DNA from: an uncultured Bacteroidota bacterium
GTDB taxonomy: Bacteria; Bacteroidota; Bacteroidia; 2-12-FULL-35-15
Assembly (NCBI GenBank): GCA_903881065.1
Contig: CAIRRW010000149.1
Span: 1-6,109, forward strand
Direction: 5' to 3'
DNA length: 6,109 bases
Below, in pieces: positions 1 through 6,109 of the stretch. Position numbers and translations under genes: made by a program. The notes beneath the pieces were generated by a model that was given only the letters and a program-made list of their open reading frames with translations, was not told the DNA's origin and did no database searches. Numbering within the stretch: position 1 is the first letter of the stretch; each line of letters begins with the position of its first letter.

Positions 1-49
1 CTGTTGGAAACAGGAAACACCCTTTTTAGAAAATAAAACGACCATATTG

Positions 50-88
50 AACTTTCAAGAAGACTGTTATCATAACACGTTGAAAGTT
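50..88. terminator. Imperfect stem-loop beyond the 3' end of the ABC exporter gene; possible terminator
   Basis: AACTTTCAA (50-58) is the exact reverse complement of TTGAAAGTT (80-88). Inside it, TGTTA (65-69) pairs with TAACA (73-77) around a 3-nt loop, so the structure has an outer 9-bp stem, an asymmetric internal loop and an inner 5-bp stem. It lies 18 bp past the stop codon of the minus-strand exporter gene. In the exporter's direction there is no clean T-run after the hairpin. In the plus direction it is followed by TTTTAAATTT, so it could instead end a plus-strand gene entering from the left. The rest of 1-105 contains only short open stretches reaching the window edge, none of which I recognise. 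Confidence 0.35.
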
Positions 89-105
89 TTAAATTTAAAA
101 AAAGA

Positions 106-1872
106 CTAATTCGTCACAATTTCGTCTTCGAGCAATTGCATTTTATAAAGCTCGAAATACACGCCTTGTTTCGCCATCAAATCGTCGTGATGTCCCTGTT
201 CCACTATTTCTCCCTGGTCGAGCACAATAATAGAATCGGCATTTTTAACAGAAGATACACGATGCGAAATAATGATGGATGTTTTATTCTTCATTATTTC
301 TTTCAGATTGGTAAGTATTTCCTCTTCTGTTTCGGTATCCACCGCCGAAAGGCAATCATCAAAAATCAATAACTGAGGTTGTTTAATAATGGCTCTCGCA
401 ATGGAAATTCGTTGTTTCTGTCCTCCGGAAAGTGTGATGCCGCGTTCGCCAACCATCGTTTCAAACTTTTCGGGGAAATCCATAATGTTGCTGTAAATAG
501 CTGCCCGGCGTGCTGCATCAAGTATAGCTTCATTATTTTTGTTCTTCAAATCGACACTGAAACTGATGTTATTGCTAATAGTATCCGAAAACAAAAATAC
601 TTCCTGCGGCGCATATCCTATCTGATTGCGGAGCGAATGAAGATTATGATTTTTAATGTCTTTACCGTCAATTGTTATCTCGCCCGAATCAACGTCATAT
701 AATCTGCAAAGCAGATTGGCAATAGTAGATTTACCGCTGGCAGTGCGCCCGATAATAGCAAGTGAAGAATTTTGTGGGATGGAAAAAGAAACATTTTTCA
801 ATGCTTTAATTCCAGAATCGGGATAAGTAAAACTAATATTTTTGAACTCGATATCACCCTGCAATTTCGTTTCTTCGGAAGTGATATTCACAATCTCCGA
901 ATCAGTATGCAGAAATTCATTAATCCTTGTCTGCGAAGCGGCAGCACGCTGAATAAGCGATGTAACCCACCCCAGAGAAGCAATTGGCCAGGTAAGCCGG
1001 TTGACGTATACTATAAATTCAGCAATATTTCCATATGTTATTTTGCCCGAAATGGCCTGCATTCCGCCAATATAAATAGTGAAAATAGTACTCAATCCGA
1101 TTAATAAAATCATGAATGGCTGAAACAAAGCTTCTGTTTTCACCAACCCCAACGTTCGTTTTCTATATTCAATACTTAACTTTTCAAATACTTCAGCCGA
1201 ATATTTTTCGCGACCATACGCTTTCAAAACTCGTATTCCTGAAAATGCTTCCTGCGCCTGTGTAGTAATGTCGGAAAGCTGTTCCTGTACTTTCGTGCTC
1301 TTTTTATTAATGATATTGCTTACATAATAAATAGAAATAGCGAGGAAAGGCAATGGTAACAGCACATACATCGTAAGTTTGAAATCCACTTTTATCATCA
1401 CTCCAATAGTAAGAGCAAAAGTAATGACAGTGTTTACAATATACATAATGGCAGGCCCGATATACATCCTCACCCTGCTTACATCTTCGCTGATTCGGTT
1501 CATCAAATCTCCGGTATTATTGCGTTTGTAAAATCCAATATCGAGGTGCTGATAATGATCGAATATCTCGTTTTTTAAATCTTTTTCAATCAATCGAGAC
1601 ATTACAATGATTGACTGGCGCATCAAAAAGAGGAAAAATCCGCTTACAATTGCCCATCCGATAATTATCAGTGTATATATTATCAGTTGATTATAAGGAT
1701 GGTCGCCGGCTGCTTTCAGTTTGTCAATATCTTTTACATAATCAATTGCATCTCGCACAAACGTAACGGAATAGACGGCAAAAAAGTTGGAAATAGCAGT
1801 AAAAAATATGCCTAAAATAAGTCTCCATTTGTACTTTAAAAAGTACTTATTAATATGTCTGAGCGATTTCAA
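106..1872 (-). CDS. Half-size ABC exporter, MdlA/YheI type (membrane domain fused to ATPase domain)
   Basis: This 588-residue inner-membrane protein has the standard exporter half-transporter layout. An N-terminal membrane domain has about six helices (roughly residues 16-40, 62-84, 138-160, 163-186, 250-270 and 283-305). A C-terminal ATPase domain starts near 340, with A-loop Tyr350, Walker A GRTASGKST (375-383), Q-loop Gln423, signature LSGGQ (481-485), Walker B LLIFDD (501-506), D-loop SAVD (509-512) and switch His537. Position 506, normally the catalytic Glu, is Asp, as in E. coli MdlA and in the degenerate subunits of heterodimeric exporters such as BmrC and TM287. The 'LSAVD' context and the C-terminal 'LYKMQLLED' also resemble MdlA. 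It probably pairs with an MdlB-type subunit to export a lipophilic compound or drug; the substrate cannot be told and no partner gene is visible. The start is TTG: an in-frame stop lies three codons upstream, and the next ATG is Met84, inside helix 2. The stop codon is TAG. Confidence 0.93.
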   Translation of the reverse strand: MKSLRHINKYFLKYKWRLILGIFFTAISNFFAVYSVTFVRDAIDYVKDIDKLKAAGDHPYNQLIIYTLIIIGWAIVSGFFLFLMRQSIIVMSRLIEKDLKNEIFDHYQHLDIGFYKRNNTGDLMNRISEDVSRVRMYIGPAIMYIVNTVITFALTIGVMIKVDFKLTMYVLLPLPFLAISIYYVSNIINKKSTKVQEQLSDITTQAQEAFSGIRVLKAYGREKYSAEVFEKLSIEYRKRTLGLVKTEALFQPFMILLIGLSTIFTIYIGGMQAISGKITYGNIAEFIVYVNRLTWPIASLGWVTSLIQRAAASQTRINEFLHTDSEIVNITSEETKLQGDIEFKNISFTYPDSGIKALKNVSFSIPQNSSLAIIGRTASGKSTIANLLCRLYDVDSGEITIDGKDIKNHNLHSLRNQIGYAPQEVFLFSDTISNNISFSVDLKNKNNEAILDAARRAAIYSNIMDFPEKFETMVGERGITLSGGQKQRISIARAIIKQPQLLIFDDCLSAVDTETEEEILTNLKEIMKNKTSIIISHRVSSVKNADSIIVLDQGEIVEQGHHDDLMAKQGVYFELYKMQLLEDEIVTN

Positions 1873-1919
1873 TATAAATTAAAATAAAATATGAGGTTTA
1901 TCAGCTAATTTGGTTTATT

Positions 1920-1950
1920 TTTGCAGGCTCAAAAATTAAATATACTTTTG
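1920..1950 (+). promoter_or_regulatory. Bacteroidota-type promoter for the amino acid dehydrogenase gene
   Basis: TTTG (1920-1923) is followed after 19 bp by TACTTTTG (1943-1950), an exact match to the -7 consensus TAnnTTTG used by the Bacteroidota primary sigma factor with its -33 TTTG element. Transcription would start near 1955-1958, giving an untranslated leader of about 95-100 nt before the ATG at 2054. A second exact TAnnTTTG match (TATTTTTG, 1916-1923) overlaps the -33 element but has no -33 partner of its own. I see no recognisable riboswitch in the A/T-rich leader. Confidence 0.7.
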
Positions 1951-1958
1951 CCGGCAAA
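1947..1958. promoter_or_regulatory. Perfect 12-bp palindrome overlapping the promoter; candidate operator
   Basis: TTTGCCGGCAAA reads identically on both strands. Its left half contains the TTTG of the -7 element and its right half covers the expected transcription start, the position where a bound repressor would block RNA polymerase. The GC core stands out in an otherwise A/T-rich spacer. No known regulator is assigned to it, and a chance palindrome is possible. Confidence 0.4.
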
Positions 1959-2053
1959 TTAAAAACAGGTGCTTTTTTTAAGGCAGCAAAATTACTCAAA
2001 TAAATAGTTTCTGATTAATATAAATTTAGTTTAATTTTAAATAACAAATAAAG

Positions 2054-3163
2054 ATGATAGAAGTTCAAGACATCAAAAAATCGTCGTTGGCAGAAAATCC
2101 AGTGATTGCTCAAATGACGTTAAATAACCACGAACAAGTGTTATTTTGTAATGATAACGACACAGGATTAAAAGCAATAATTGCAATTCATAATACTGTT
2201 TTAGGACCAAGTTTGGGCGGAACACGTATGTGGCCATATAACAATGAAATGGAAGCATTGACTGATGCACTGCGCCTTTCTAGAGGAATGACTTATAAAT
2301 CAGCAGCTGCCGGATTGAACCTTGGTGGTGGGAAAGCGGTGATAATAGGTGATTCAAAAACTCAAAAGAACGAAACAATGATGCGTAGATTCGGAAAGTT
2401 TGTTAATAGTCTTTCCGGAAAATATATCACTGCAGAAGATGTTGGGGTGAATACAAAAGATATGGAGTACATTAAAATGGAAACGGATTATGTGAGTGGA
2501 TTGCCTTTGAATATGGGCGGAAGTGGTGACCCATCTCCAGTAACAGCTTACGGTGTTTATTTATCAATGAAAGCTTCTGCTAAGGAAAAATGGGGAAATG
2601 ATAGTCTATCCGGCAAGAAAATAGTGGTGCAGGGAATAGGAAATGTGGGAGAAAACCTGGTAAAACATTTGGTAAAAGAAGGAGCAAAAGTTTCCATTTA
2701 TGATATTAATGAAGAGCGTTTGCAATTGGTTGCTAAAGAAACTGGAGCTGCTGTAATTGCTGACCCGAAAGGCATTTTTGATATGGACATGGATATTTAT
2801 GCACCATGTGCGCTTGGAGCAGTATTAAACACTGATACTATTGGTCGCTTGAAATGTTCAATCGTTTGTGGCGCTGCCAATAATCAGCTTGCAGAAGAAA
2901 CAGTTCATGGTAAAATGATTATGGAAAAAGGAATCATCTATGCTCCCGATTTTGTTGTTAATTCAGGCGGAATCATCAATGTGTTTTATGAATTGCAAGG
3001 GTATAATCGCGAACGCGCAATGGCTCATGCAGAAAAAATATATCAAACAACGTTGAATATTTTCAAGATTTCGAAAGAACAGAATATTCCTACATATATG
3101 GCTGCTAACAGAATTGCGGAGAAACGTATTGCAGATATTGGAAAAGTAAAATTGACGTTTTAA
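2054..3163 (+). CDS. ldh: Leucine/valine/phenylalanine dehydrogenase (Glu/Leu/Phe/Val dehydrogenase family)
   Basis: This 369-residue cytosolic enzyme catalyses NAD-dependent, reversible oxidative deamination of branched-chain or aromatic L-amino acids to 2-oxo acids and ammonia. The substrate-binding domain carries GGTRMWPY (55-62), GMTYKSAAAGLNLGGGK (78-94) with the two family lysines Lys82 and Lys94, and TAEDVG (126-131) with the catalytic Asp129. The nucleotide-binding domain has the glycine motif GIGNVG (194-199) followed by Asp217, an acidic residue that favours NAD over NADP. APCALGA (250-256), GAANNQL (273-279) and the VVNSGG stretch (301-306) are also family hallmarks. Length is close to Bacillus leucine dehydrogenase (about 364), and the motifs are nearer to leucine than to glutamate dehydrogenase. 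The pocket reads INVFYEL (308-314) where the Bacillus enzyme, from memory, has INVADEL, so the preferred substrate is uncertain. It may feed iso/anteiso fatty acid synthesis (inference). The symbol ldh here means leucine, not lactate, dehydrogenase. Confidence 0.95.
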   Translation: MIEVQDIKKSSLAENPVIAQMTLNNHEQVLFCNDNDTGLKAIIAIHNTVLGPSLGGTRMWPYNNEMEALTDALRLSRGMTYKSAAAGLNLGGGKAVIIGDSKTQKNETMMRRFGKFVNSLSGKYITAEDVGVNTKDMEYIKMETDYVSGLPLNMGGSGDPSPVTAYGVYLSMKASAKEKWGNDSLSGKKIVVQGIGNVGENLVKHLVKEGAKVSIYDINEERLQLVAKETGAAVIADPKGIFDMDMDIYAPCALGAVLNTDTIGRLKCSIVCGAANNQLAEETVHGKMIMEKGIIYAPDFVVNSGGIINVFYELQGYNRERAMAHAEKIYQTTLNIFKISKEQNIPTYMAANRIAEKRIADIGKVKLTF

Positions 3164-3183
3164 TTAGTTCTTTGTAATTTTTG
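3152..3183 (+). promoter_or_regulatory. Weak candidate promoter upstream of nusB
   Basis: TTG (3152-3154) is followed after 21 bp by AATTTTTG (3176-3183), which matches the Bacteroidota -7 consensus TAnnTTTG at all positions but the first. The -33 part lies inside the end of the dehydrogenase gene. The 81-bp gap to nusB shows no convincing terminator (only a 6-bp A/T stem), so read-through from the dehydrogenase gene is an equally good explanation for nusB expression. Confidence 0.25.
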
Positions 3184-3235
3184 TTGAAGTAAAATTTATT
3201 AATAGTTATTCATAAATACATAAGTGTAGTAATTC

Positions 3236-3240
3236 GGAGA
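3236..3240 (+). promoter_or_regulatory. Shine-Dalgarno-like GGAGA before nusB
   Basis: GGAGA ends 4 bases before the ATG at 3245. The other plus-strand genes here start behind A-rich leaders with no such element, as is usual in Bacteroidota, so this one is unusual. It supports ATG 3245 as the start rather than the later in-frame ATG at 3278. Confidence 0.4.
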
Positions 3241-3244
3241 AGTA

Positions 3245-4192
3245 ATGTTGAACAGAAGATATTTAAGAATAATAGTAATGAAAGCGTTGTACGGTTTTTT
3301 TCAATCGGATACAAGGGATTTAGCAAAGTCGGAGAAAGAATTATTCAGAAATATTGATAAAATATATGATTTATATATTTATCAATTGGCAATATTTCAG
3401 GAACTACGCCATGTAGCATCTATAATTCTTGAAGAAGCTAAAGGCAAACATCTTGCTACATCTGCTAACCTGAATCCCAACTTGAAGTTTGTAGAGAACA
3501 AATTTATTACTCAGTTGGCTGAAAATATTCATTTACAGCGCGAAATAAATAACCGTAAAATTAGTTGGGATAATGAGTTTGAACTGATAAAACGAATTTA
3601 CAATGATATAAAAGCTTCTGAGTATTATTGGAAATATATGAATGTTTCTGATAATTCGTACAAAACAGATCGTAGCTTTATACTTACTGTTTTTAAAGAA
3701 AACATGGCTGAGTTTGAATTGTTGAATCATCTCTACGAAGAGAGAAATCTTAATTGGGGTGATGATATTTACATTGTGAATCCAATGATTGTTAAAACAA
3801 TTGAATCGTTCAAAGAAGAAGCAACGCCTGATTTTAAATTGCTACCAATCTATAAAGATAAAGAAGACGATGCTGAATTTGTAAAAGAATTATTCGCTCA
3901 AACTGCTTTAAGAAATGAAGAGATTGAAAAATTAATAAAAGATAAAACAAAGAATTGGGAAATTGAGAGAATTGCGATGATGGATGTTCTATTGATGAAA
4001 ATGGCAGTTGCTGAAATCATTCACTTCTCTAATATTCCTGTAAAAGTTACATTAAACGAGTATATTGAAATATCAAAAATGTACAGTACCCCAAAAAGTA
4101 ATACTTTTATTAATGGGATTTTAGATAAACTGGTACTGGATTTGAAAGCTGAAAACAAGGTAAATAAAATGGGAAGAGGCTTAATGGAATAA
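3245..4192 (+). CDS. nusB: Transcription antitermination factor NusB, enlarged Bacteroidota form
   Basis: NusB binds boxA RNA with NusE (ribosomal protein S10) and keeps RNA polymerase processive on rRNA operons. This protein has 315 residues against 139 in E. coli. The first helix, NRRYLRIIVMKALYGFF (3-19), matches the E. coli RRRARE...LY helix. Residues from about 209 to 296 match the rest of the fold: NWEIERIAMMDVLLMKMA (237-254), then PVKVTLNEYIEISK (265-278) and SNTFINGILDKL (285-296), the most conserved NusB signature. The extra length is therefore mostly an internal insertion of about 185 residues, predicted helical and rich in charged residues, rather than a simple extension at one end. 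Part of that insertion resembles the later NusB segment. Enlarged NusB is typical of this phylum. The gene is followed after 35 bp by a DUF1573 gene and then yajC, probably on one transcript. Confidence 0.93.
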   Translation: MLNRRYLRIIVMKALYGFFQSDTRDLAKSEKELFRNIDKIYDLYIYQLAIFQELRHVASIILEEAKGKHLATSANLNPNLKFVENKFITQLAENIHLQREINNRKISWDNEFELIKRIYNDIKASEYYWKYMNVSDNSYKTDRSFILTVFKENMAEFELLNHLYEERNLNWGDDIYIVNPMIVKTIESFKEEATPDFKLLPIYKDKEDDAEFVKELFAQTALRNEEIEKLIKDKTKNWEIERIAMMDVLLMKMAVAEIIHFSNIPVKVTLNEYIEISKMYSTPKSNTFINGILDKLVLDLKAENKVNKMGRGLME

Positions 4193-4227
4193 GCTAATTA
4201 ACACAACAAAAAAACATTCATAAAATA

Positions 4228-4701
4228 ATGAAACTCACTTTAAGAATTATCATTGGTTCACTAGTAATTTTTACTGTTGCTTGCAGACATGAAGAAAAGA
4301 AAGGGGATTCGTCCATTTCAACTGATGTAATTAATGTGCCATCAACTGCTTCAGGAAAACCGGCAACTCCAGGTTCAGCTCCAGTAATGGTTTTTAACGA
4401 AGAAAAACACGATTTCGGAAAGATTACTCAAGGAGAAAAAGTTTCTTATTCATTCGTATTTAAAAACAATGGCGGTTCTGATTTAGTAATTTCATCTGCT
4501 CAAGGCAGCTGTGGTTGCACTGTTCCAACATATCCTAAAGGACCAGTGAAACCTGGACAGGAATCAAAAATAGATGTAGTATTTAACAGTGAAGGAAAAT
4601 CAGGTGTAGTTGAAAAAACAGTTACTTTGGTTACGAACTGCAACCCTAGTACTAAGATATTAACGATAGTATCAACAATTAATGTTCCAGAACAGGAATA
4701 A
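4228..4701 (+). CDS. DUF1573 lipoprotein, function unknown
   Basis: This is a 157-residue predicted lipoprotein. The N-terminus has a short basic start, a hydrophobic stretch (residues 4-18) and a lipobox TVAC with Cys19 as the lipidated residue. A Ser/Thr/Pro/Gly-rich linker runs to about residue 53. The DUF1573 domain follows (about 54-152), an immunoglobulin-like beta-sandwich family common in Bacteroidota. Its hallmarks are visible: FNEEKHDFGKI (56-66), the FVFKNNGGSDLVI run (76-88), SCGCTVP (94-100), KPGQ (108-111) and a late VTNC (135-138). CGC (95-97) is the family's conserved cysteine pair. After Cys19 the sequence is RHEEKK; an acidic pair close to the lipidated Cys can act as a surface export signal in this phylum, so the protein may be on the outside of the outer membrane (inference). 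No enzyme function is known. It sits between nusB and yajC, with gaps of 35 and 55 bp. Confidence 0.9.
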   Translation: MKLTLRIIIGSLVIFTVACRHEEKKGDSSISTDVINVPSTASGKPATPGSAPVMVFNEEKHDFGKITQGEKVSYSFVFKNNGGSDLVISSAQGSCGCTVPTYPKGPVKPGQESKIDVVFNSEGKSGVVEKTVTLVTNCNPSTKILTIVSTINVPEQE

Positions 4702-4756
4702 ATTAAAAATAAAATAATCAGTAATAACAATAAAATAAATAAACAAAACGTAAAAA

Positions 4757-5080
4757 ATGGGAAACACATTATTAATGGCAACTGGAGCACAAGGAGGAGG
4801 AAATGCAATCGGACAATTTATTCCTCTGGTTTTAATTATCGTAGTATTTTATTTCTTTATGATTCGCCCTCAAATGAAGAAATCAAAGGATCAAAAGAAG
4901 TTTCGTGAAAATATTGCAAAAGGTGATAAAATAGTTACCATTGGCGGCATCCATGGAAAAATAGTTGAAGTTCAGGAAAAAACATTTATAATTGAAGTTG
5001 AAGGAGGACATAAACTTAAAATTGAAAAAAGTGCTGTTTCTATGGACTCTTCAACGATGATTGGAGCAGATCAAAAATAA
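4757..5080 (+). CDS. yajC: Preprotein translocase accessory subunit YajC
   Basis: YajC is a small inner-membrane protein that associates with SecDF and the SecYEG translocon; it is not essential in E. coli. This 107-residue protein has the family's usual length and order. A short Gly-rich N-terminus is followed by one membrane helix (about residues 20-36), then the signature FYFFMIRPQMKK (31-42), and a small cytosolic domain with KFRENIAKGDKIVTIGGIHG (48-67), where the GDKIVT..G.HG motif is diagnostic. The start at ATG 4757 is preferred; ATG at residue 7 is an alternative that would only trim the N-terminus. It is the last gene before a strong terminator, so it probably ends the nusB transcript. 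Confidence 0.95.
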   Translation: MGNTLLMATGAQGGGNAIGQFIPLVLIIVVFYFFMIRPQMKKSKDQKKFRENIAKGDKIVTIGGIHGKIVEVQEKTFIIEVEGGHKLKIEKSAVSMDSSTMIGADQK

Positions 5081-5101
5081 TTAAAGACTACTAAATAAAT
5101 C

Positions 5102-5141
5102 AATAGCGTTGAGTAAAATATAAACTCAACGCTATTTTTTT
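5102..5141 (+). terminator. Strong intrinsic terminator after yajC
   Basis: AATAGCGTTGAG (5102-5113) and CTCAACGCTATT (5125-5136) pair perfectly over 12 bp, extended by T5114-A5124 to 13 bp with a 9-nt A/T loop. An uninterrupted T-run (5135-5141) follows directly. It starts 22 bp after the yajC stop codon and faces plus-strand transcription. There is no matching A-run on the left side, so it is unlikely to work in both directions. Confidence 0.9.
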
Positions 5142-5195
5142 ATAAAGTGTTCAATTTGTCAGGTAATATTTGATTGATTTTAATTAATAACTGAA

Positions 5196-6109
5196 ATGCC
5201 AACAAAACAAAGAGTGAAATTAAACAGGAGGGTAATCACATTTTTATTTTGTGTATTGGCTTCCTTATTTTTTTGGGTTATGATGTCGCTTTCAAAAGAG
5301 TATTCTATTGTAGTAAACTTCCCTGTAAAATATATTAATTTCCCAGTTGATAAAGTTATTGCGAATCATTTGCCTGAGAATATTGATATTGAAATAGAAT
5401 CAACCGGTTTCAATTTGCTTGTATATAAATTTAAAAAGCAAAATGAAGAAGTATTGATGGATATAAAAGATTCAAAACCTTTGGCATTAAGAAATCATTT
5501 TTATCTATTAGGCAACTCAAGGATTGATAAAATCACCTCCCAGTTTAGTGGCGATATAAGGATTTTGAGAGTTTATCCTGATACTGTATTTTTGAATTTC
5601 AACAAAAAGTTAACTAAGCGTGTACCTGTTAAATCAAACTTGAAAATTAGTTTCCAAAACCAATTTCAACAACGGGATAGTGTTATTTTAACACCTGATT
5701 ACATTGATATTTCTGGGGCAGCAGATGTTTTGGATAAAATTAAATCTGTCGAAACAGTTCCTATCGAATTAAAAAATGTGAATAAATCAGTTTCTATGAA
5801 ATTAACTATTTTACAAAATAAGGAGTTGAAATTTGTTGAGTTCTCTCAACAAACAGTGCAGGCTACCGTTAATGTCACAAAATATACCGAAGCTAATATT
5901 GACTTGCCTATTGAGGTTGTGAATCTGCCTATAGGATATGGCTTGAAGACATTTCCTGATAAAATTAATGTAAAATATAATGTTGCTTTTGATAATTATG
6001 AAAAGATAAGTACAACCTCGTTTCGTGCTATTGTTGATTTTAAAAAAATAGAACTGGGTAGTAACAAACTAAAAGTTGTATTAGTTAAATCTCCTCCAGA
6101 AATAAAATC
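5196..6109 (+). CDS. YbbR-domain (CdaR-like) membrane-anchored protein, 3' end beyond the window
   Basis: The frame is open from ATG 5196 to the window edge: 304 complete codons with no stop. A basic N-terminus (KQRVKLNRR) precedes one membrane helix (about residues 13-33), so the long C-terminal part should face the periplasm. That part shows repeated YbbR units, each with a V.P..V pattern: RVYPDTVFLNFNKK (125-138), LTPDYIDISGAADVLDKI (165-182) with the following VETVPIEL (185-192), and a further unit around 215-265. In Firmicutes the YbbR protein CdaR regulates the diadenylate cyclase CdaA; no cyclase gene is visible here, and the role in Bacteroidota is not established. In this phylum the gene often follows yajC and precedes coaE, so coaE may lie just past the right edge. 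Members are usually a little over 300 residues, so little is probably missing. Its own promoter is unclear; AATATTTG (5165-5172) is a weak -7 candidate. Confidence 0.88.
   Translation, partial: MPTKQRVKLNRRVITFLFCVLASLFFWVMMSLSKEYSIVVNFPVKYINFPVDKVIANHLPENIDIEIESTGFNLLVYKFKKQNEEVLMDIKDSKPLALRNHFYLLGNSRIDKITSQFSGDIRILRVYPDTVFLNFNKKLTKRVPVKSNLKISFQNQFQQRDSVILTPDYIDISGAADVLDKIKSVETVPIELKNVNKSVSMKLTILQNKELKFVEFSQQTVQATVNVTKYTEANIDLPIEVVNLPIGYGLKTFPDKINVKYNVAFDNYEKISTTSFRAIVDFKKIELGSNKLKVVLVKSPPEIK

Noticed and set aside
1..45. Short frames reaching the left edge: a plus-strand tail ending with TAA at 34-36, and a minus-strand ATG at 45-43
   Set aside because: Twelve to fifteen codons are too few to identify a protein, and the two alternatives cannot be told apart.
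136..1104. Plus-strand open frames of 78-110 codons opposite the ABC exporter gene
   Set aside because: They lie wholly antisense to a gene with every expected exporter motif, and their translations show no recognisable domain and an unnatural composition.
1916..1923. TATTTTTG as an additional promoter for the dehydrogenase gene
   Set aside because: It matches the -7 consensus exactly but has no TTTG at the right distance upstream, and it overlaps the -33 element of the better promoter.
2073..2270. Minus-strand open frame inside the dehydrogenase gene
   Set aside because: It is antisense to the conserved N-terminal domain of the dehydrogenase, with no family resemblance.
3176..3196. AATTTT/AAAATT inverted repeat between the dehydrogenase gene and nusB as a terminator
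   Set aside because: The stem is only 6 A/T pairs with no T-run after it, too weak to call.
3533..3730. Minus-strand open frame inside nusB
   Set aside because: It arises from the low GC content antisense to nusB; there is no recognisable protein signature.
4500..4808. Minus-strand open frame with a leucine-rich hydrophobic stretch across the DUF1573-yajC junction
   Set aside because: The hydrophobic run is the reverse complement of the A/T-rich intergenic DNA and yajC start, and the frame overlaps two well-supported genes.

Overview
The window looks like a chromosomal housekeeping segment from a member of the Bacteroidota (Bacteroidetes). Four things point there: AT-rich DNA; a promoter matching the Bacteroidota pattern TTTG-N19-TAnnTTTG; start codons mostly preceded by A/T-rich leaders without a Shine-Dalgarno sequence; and the gene order nusB - yajC - YbbR-domain protein, together with an enlarged NusB of the type known from this phylum. 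The genus cannot be told from the sequence.

Layout. Positions 1-105 hold no gene I can identify, only an imperfect stem-loop. A half-size ABC exporter of the MdlA/YheI type lies on the minus strand (106-1872). It is divergent from the rest, separated by a 181-bp spacer that carries a promoter for the next gene and a perfect 12-bp palindrome overlapping that promoter. All remaining genes are on the plus strand: a leucine/valine/phenylalanine dehydrogenase (2054-3163), the antitermination factor NusB (3245-4192), a DUF1573 lipoprotein (4228-4701), the Sec accessory protein YajC (4757-5080), a strong intrinsic terminator (5102-5141), and a YbbR-domain membrane-anchored protein (5196 to the right edge, incomplete at its 3' end).

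How the genes relate. nusB, the DUF1573 gene and yajC have short gaps (35 and 55 bp) without a visible terminator and probably form one transcript, possibly reading in from the dehydrogenase gene. The terminator after yajC separates the YbbR gene from this unit, at least in part. Together these genes cover rRNA transcription, protein export and envelope proteins. The dehydrogenase deaminates branched-chain amino acids and may supply precursors for iso/anteiso fatty acids (inference). The exporter has no visible functional link to its neighbours.

I see no mobile element, CRISPR array, tRNA, rRNA or obvious new multi-gene system. The observations most worth checking are a repeated helical unit inside the enlarged NusB, an Asp in place of the usual catalytic Glu in a half-transporter with no visible partner, and the palindrome over the dehydrogenase promoter.
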